Shown here piece by piece: positions 60,809 to 64,000 of a stretch of DNA of 64,000 nt. The position numbers and the translations under genes were made by a program. Origin of the DNA: an uncultured Pseudomonas sp. GTDB lineage: Bacteria; Pseudomonadota; Gammaproteobacteria; Pseudomonadales; Pseudomonadaceae. Position 1 is the stretch's first letter; every line of letters starts with the position of its first letter. The notes beneath the pieces are model-generated. The model saw only the letters and a program-made list of their open reading frames with translations. It was not told where the DNA came from and did not search any database. Location of the stretch: assembly GCF_943846705.1 (NCBI RefSeq), contig NZ_OX044366.1, forward strand, positions 1,612,001-1,676,000, written 5' to 3'.

Positions 60809-62986
60809 TCAGCGCTGATGCTCGCCCTTGAGCAGGTGCGCAGCGAGGGTGCGCAGTGGCCCGAGCTGCCGGCAAATCAGCGCCAACTGGGTCTGCAGCA
60901 GCCGCTGCTGATCATCCAGGTTGTCGCTGAGTTGCTCCAGTTCGCTGGCCAGTTGCTCCTCGGCATCGCTGTGAATCGCCACCGGGCGTTGCTCATACAG
61001 GCAGGCGGCGATCTCCTCGAGGCTGGCGGTCAGCTGGCTGGCACTGGCCAGTAGCGGGTGCTCACTGCTGCTCAAACTGGTTTCACCGCGGTGCGCGCCG
61101 AGGCCCGAGAGATAACTCAGAAGGGTGTGCGACAGCACCAGAAAGCGGAAGCCAATATCCGCCTCCTTACGAAAATGCCCAGGCTCCATCAGCATATTGC
61201 CCAGTGCGGTCGACAGCGTGGCGTCGGCGTTGTGCGCGTTACGTCGGGCCAGGCGATAGGCCAGGTCGTCGCGCTTGCCGCTGGCGTACTGCTGGATGAT
61301 CTGCTGCAGGTAACGGCTGTTGCAGCTGAGGGTGTTGGCCAACAGACGATTGAGGCGGCGGCCTTGCCAGTCCGGCAGGATCAACAGCACCGCCAGGCCA
61401 GCGATCAGACTACCCAGCAGGGTGTCGACCAGGCGTGGAATAAACAGGCCATAACCATTACCGACCTGATTGAAACAGAACAGTACCAGCAGGGTGATGG
61501 CGGCCGTGGCCAGGGTGTAGCGGCTGTTGCGCAGGGCAAAGAACGCCACCCCGGCGACCACTGCAAACAGCGCCTGCACCAGTGGGCTGGGGAACAGGTC
61601 GAACAGCGCCCAGCCGAGCAGCAGGCCGAGCACGGTGCCGCTGATACGCTGCACCAATTTGCGCCGGGTCGCGCCGTAATTCGGCTGGCAGACGAACAGT
61701 GTGGTCAGCAGAATCCAGTAGCCCTGGGTGGGGTGAATCCAGTGCAGTACGCCGTAGCCGGCGGCTAGCGCGATGGACAGACGCAGGGCGTGGCGAAACA
61801 GCAGTGAGGTGGGGGTCAGCTGCAAGCGCAGGCGCTCCCAGACATCCTTGAGTGATTGCGGCTCGCGGTCGAGCAGGCTGCTGTCCTGCTCTTCGGCCAT
61901 GGCGTCGGGGTTACTGGCATTGCCCAGCAGCACATCCAGGCTGCGCAGGTTGCCGGCTAATGCGCCGAGCGAACGCAACAAGTGACGCCAGGCCGGGTTG
62001 CTCTGCAGGCGCAGGTGTTCGAGGGAGTCGTGCAGGTCGGTCAACGCCTGGCGACACAGCTCGCGGTATTCGAACGGTTGGCGCAACTCGATGGCCTGGG
62101 CGAGACGCTGGCAGGCCTCGCCATGCAAGCGCAGCAGACGTTGGCAGCGAAACAGCACATCACTGTGGAAGAACGCCTCGGCCAGCTCGTTATAGGGGTA
62201 GTGCGAGGAGCTGGCGCGTTCGTGGATGTCCTGAGCGAGGAAGTACAGCTTCAGGTAGCGGCTGACCTTAGGCCCAGGCCGGCCATTGCCGACGCGGTGC
62301 AGGATGATTTCCTTGGCGGCGTTAAGCGCCGCCACCACGCGACCGTTTTGTTTGGCCAGGGCCAGGCGGCGCTCTTCCACATCCAGTTGGCGCAAGGGTT
62401 CGAACAGCGCTGCCTTGAGCTTGAGGTACTGACCCAGCTCGCGAAACAGCCGGGCCAGGCTGTGCTGCACCGGCTGGTTGGCAAATAGCGCATTCCACAG
62501 CACCGACAGCACGCCATACCAGGCTGCTCCGGCGACCAGCAGCAGCGGCTCTTGCCACAGGCCGGCCGCGCCGCCGCGTTGCTCCACGCCAATCATGCTG
62601 TACACCGCGAGAATCAAGGTCGCTGAGCCGAGGGTGGCGTAGCGTTCGCCGAGCGCGCCAAGCATGGTCAGGGCAAAACTGGCCAATGCCAGCGCGATGA
62701 CGAACAGCCAGGGGTAGGCGAACAGGAACTCCACCGTATAGGCCGCCGCGCTGAAGCAGCCGAGGGTCACCAGCAGCGCCCCCAGGCGGCCTTGCCAGCT
62801 GTCATCGGTTTCCGCCAGGGCGCTGGCGATCACCCCGAGAAACAGCGGAATCAGCGCATGCATCCAGTCCTGCGACCAGCACAGCAGCAGCGCCCCGCTG
62901 AGGGCGATAAATACCCGCAGGCTGTAGCTGAATTTGTCCTGCGCCCAAAGGCGGCGCAGCGAATGGCGGAGCGAAGGTGACGACAT
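60809..62986 (-). CDS. YccS/YhfK (FUSC) family integral membrane protein
   Basis: 725 aa from ATG 62986 (MSSPSLRHSLRRLWA). Two blocks of about six helices (residues about 20-170 and 400-520) enclose cytoplasmic helical domains, the fusaric-acid-resistance-like architecture. Signature GATRRKLVQRISGTVLG is present. Transport role is presumed, substrate unknown. A longer frame to 63172 has no support. Confidence 0.87.
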   Translation of the reverse strand: MSSPSLRHSLRRLWAQDKFSYSLRVFIALSGALLLCWSQDWMHALIPLFLGVIASALAETDDSWQGRLGALLVTLGCFSAAAYTVEFLFAYPWLFVIALALASFALTMLGALGERYATLGSATLILAVYSMIGVEQRGGAAGLWQEPLLLVAGAAWYGVLSVLWNALFANQPVQHSLARLFRELGQYLKLKAALFEPLRQLDVEERRLALAKQNGRVVAALNAAKEIILHRVGNGRPGPKVSRYLKLYFLAQDIHERASSSHYPYNELAEAFFHSDVLFRCQRLLRLHGEACQRLAQAIELRQPFEYRELCRQALTDLHDSLEHLRLQSNPAWRHLLRSLGALAGNLRSLDVLLGNASNPDAMAEEQDSSLLDREPQSLKDVWERLRLQLTPTSLLFRHALRLSIALAAGYGVLHWIHPTQGYWILLTTLFVCQPNYGATRRKLVQRISGTVLGLLLGWALFDLFPSPLVQALFAVVAGVAFFALRNSRYTLATAAITLLVLFCFNQVGNGYGLFIPRLVDTLLGSLIAGLAVLLILPDWQGRRLNRLLANTLSCNSRYLQQIIQQYASGKRDDLAYRLARRNAHNADATLSTALGNMLMEPGHFRKEADIGFRFLVLSHTLLSYLSGLGAHRGETSLSSSEHPLLASASQLTASLEEIAACLYEQRPVAIHSDAEEQLASELEQLSDNLDDQQRLLQTQLALICRQLGPLRTLAAHLLKGEHQR

Positions 62987-63186
62987 CAAACAGTGGCCTT
63001 GAGCATGCAGCGTACGAGGAAGACTGCAGAAGACTAATGCAATACACGGCTGCAATACACGGGCCACGCTGCATCGTGCCGCGGAAATACCAGTCAGCGC
63101 CTGCTGCGCTCGGTGAGACCCGCATGGGCTACGCTCAGTTAAGACAGCCGTGCCCCGCGAGCGGGGCTTCACGCTTGGAGGCTGTC

Positions 63187-64000
63187 ATGGAGAGGCCTGT
63201 GAATCTTGCCGCGACCCTGGCGTTGCTACGCCACCTGTGTCTCGCCCTGGCTCTGCTACTGGTGCCGGCTTGGCTGAGTGCGACGCCAGCTGCGGTGGTC
63301 GAGCTGCGAGTCGAGGGCGTGATCGGCCCGGCCAGCGCCGATTATGTGGTGCGCGGCCTCGCGCAGGCGGTAGAGGAGGGGGCGCAGTTGGTGGTGTTGA
63401 GCATCGACACCCCGGGCGGCCTGGACAGCTCGATGCGCGACATCATCAAGGCGATCCTCGCCAGCCCGCTTCCAGTGGCCAGCTATGTCGCCCCTAGCGG
63501 TGCCCGCGCCGCCAGCGCCGGTACCTATATCCTCTATGCCAGCCATATTGCGGCGATGGCCCCCGGCACCAACCTGGGGGCGGCGACCCCGGTGCAGATC
63601 GGCGGCATGCCCAGTGCACCATCGCCACAGCCGAACCCGCCCGAGGCGAGTAAGGAGCGCGAGTCGGCCGAGCGGCCGTCAACGGGCGAAAACAGCAGCG
63701 CGCCTAGCGACACCTTGAGTAAAAAGCAGATTAACGATGCCGCGGCCTATATTCGCGGCCTGGCACAGATGCGCGGACGCAATGTCGAGTGGGCCGAGCA
63801 GGCCGTGCGCGAGGCGGTCAGCTTGTCCGCAGAGGAAGCCCTGCAACTCAAGGTGGTTGACTACCTGGCCAACGACCTGGCGCAGCTGCTCAAACAGCTG
63901 CACGGCAAATCCTTCACCGCTGCCGGCGTCAAAGTCACCCTGGATACCGAAGGTGCACTGCTTGTGACCCATGCACCCGACTGGCGCACGCGACTACTGG
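63187..64000 (+). CDS. NfeD-type membrane serine protease (3' truncated by window edge)
   Basis: ATG 63187 opens a frame that continues past the window end (at least 271 aa). After a signal or transmembrane segment (residues about 8-33) comes a ClpP-class protease domain: VVLSIDTPGGLDSSMRD, the nucleophile in GARAASAGTYIL, and the likely catalytic Lys in DTLSKKQINDAAAY. A Pro/Ser/Glu-rich insert of about 35 residues precedes the lysine. Such proteins partner with stomatin-like proteins, probably encoded next. Confidence 0.9.
   Translation, partial: MERPVNLAATLALLRHLCLALALLLVPAWLSATPAAVVELRVEGVIGPASADYVVRGLAQAVEEGAQLVVLSIDTPGGLDSSMRDIIKAILASPLPVASYVAPSGARAASAGTYILYASHIAAMAPGTNLGAATPVQIGGMPSAPSPQPNPPEASKERESAERPSTGENSSAPSDTLSKKQINDAAAYIRGLAQMRGRNVEWAEQAVREAVSLSAEEALQLKVVDYLANDLAQLLKQLHGKSFTAAGVKVTLDTEGALLVTHAPDWRTRLL

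Noticed and set aside
1..64000. tRNA, rRNA, prophage or insertion sequence
   Set aside because: No cloverleaf, rRNA core, transposase, integrase or phage structural gene could be recognised on either strand.

Overview
The window is core chromosome of a Pseudomonas (Gammaproteobacteria). It is GC-rich with dense, mostly collinear operons. Gene order and protein sequences recall the P. aeruginosa loci from pilT/pilU through the Pil-Chp chemosensory cluster to metF/ahcY and the pyrimidine-degradation genes, and separately the metK/tktA/epd/pgk/fba locus. I cannot name the species. I see no prophage, IS element, CRISPR array, tRNA or rRNA gene.

Layout. 1-2.6 kb: type IV pilus retraction ATPases pilT (5' end missing) and pilU, then a double-TM2 membrane protein. 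2.6-8.5 kb, minus strand: gshB, tonB (tonB3-like), yqgE/algH, ruvX, pyrR, pyrB and a catalytically dead dihydroorotase homologue, tightly packed. 8.7-22 kb, plus strand: the twitching-motility chemosensory operon pilG-pilH-pilI-pilJ-pilK-chpA-chpB-chpC, with a very large ChpA. 22-31 kb: rsmE, bioA, a cytochrome b561/YceI pair, a MHYT-GGDEF-EAL protein (MucR-like), an RhlE-type RNA helicase and a periplasmic solute-binding protein. 31-35.3 kb, minus: ppnN, metF and ahcY, the last preceded by an S-adenosylhomocysteine (SAH) riboswitch. 35.4-43.8 kb: a reductive pyrimidine catabolism locus (TetR/RutR-like regulator, preA, preT, dihydropyrimidinase, NCS1 transporter, N-carbamoyl-beta-alanine amidohydrolase). 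43.9-47.1 kb: MAPEG protein, cytochrome c' lipoprotein, DUF1090 protein, exported DNA ligase LigB. 47.2-50.4 kb, minus: metK, an ArsR-methyltransferase fusion overlapping metK, and a LysR regulator divergent from a TDT-family exporter. 51.7-57.5 kb, plus: tktA, epd, pgk, a lysozyme-inhibitor-like lipoprotein and fba. 57.7-64 kb: a small membrane protein, PQQ aldose dehydrogenase, YgjP-like metalloprotease, DUF2789, a GreA/B-like factor, a YccS/FUSC membrane protein and the start of an NfeD-type membrane protease.

How the genes work together. Three themes stand out. The first is type IV pilus motility: retraction motors, chemosensory control and tonB3. The second is pyrimidine economy: pyrR/pyrB and a PyrB partner make pyrimidines, and the pre/hyd/NCS1 locus breaks them down. 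The third is the S-adenosylmethionine cycle: metK, metF, ahcY and bioA, with an SAH riboswitch on ahcY and an ArsR-methyltransferase regulator co-transcribed with metK.

The most interesting non-coding signals are a 44-nt near-perfect palindrome upstream of the ArsR-methyltransferase/metK operon, a Shine-Dalgarno-masking stem that competes with the ahcY riboswitch, three copies of a double-hairpin intergenic element (one between ahcY and metF), a 12-copy GAAGCC hexanucleotide array inside chpA, and an AT-rich 634-bp regulatory gap in the pyrimidine-catabolism locus. I did not find a wholly new multi-gene system. The best candidate for under-described biology is the ArsR-methyltransferase/metK unit with its palindrome.
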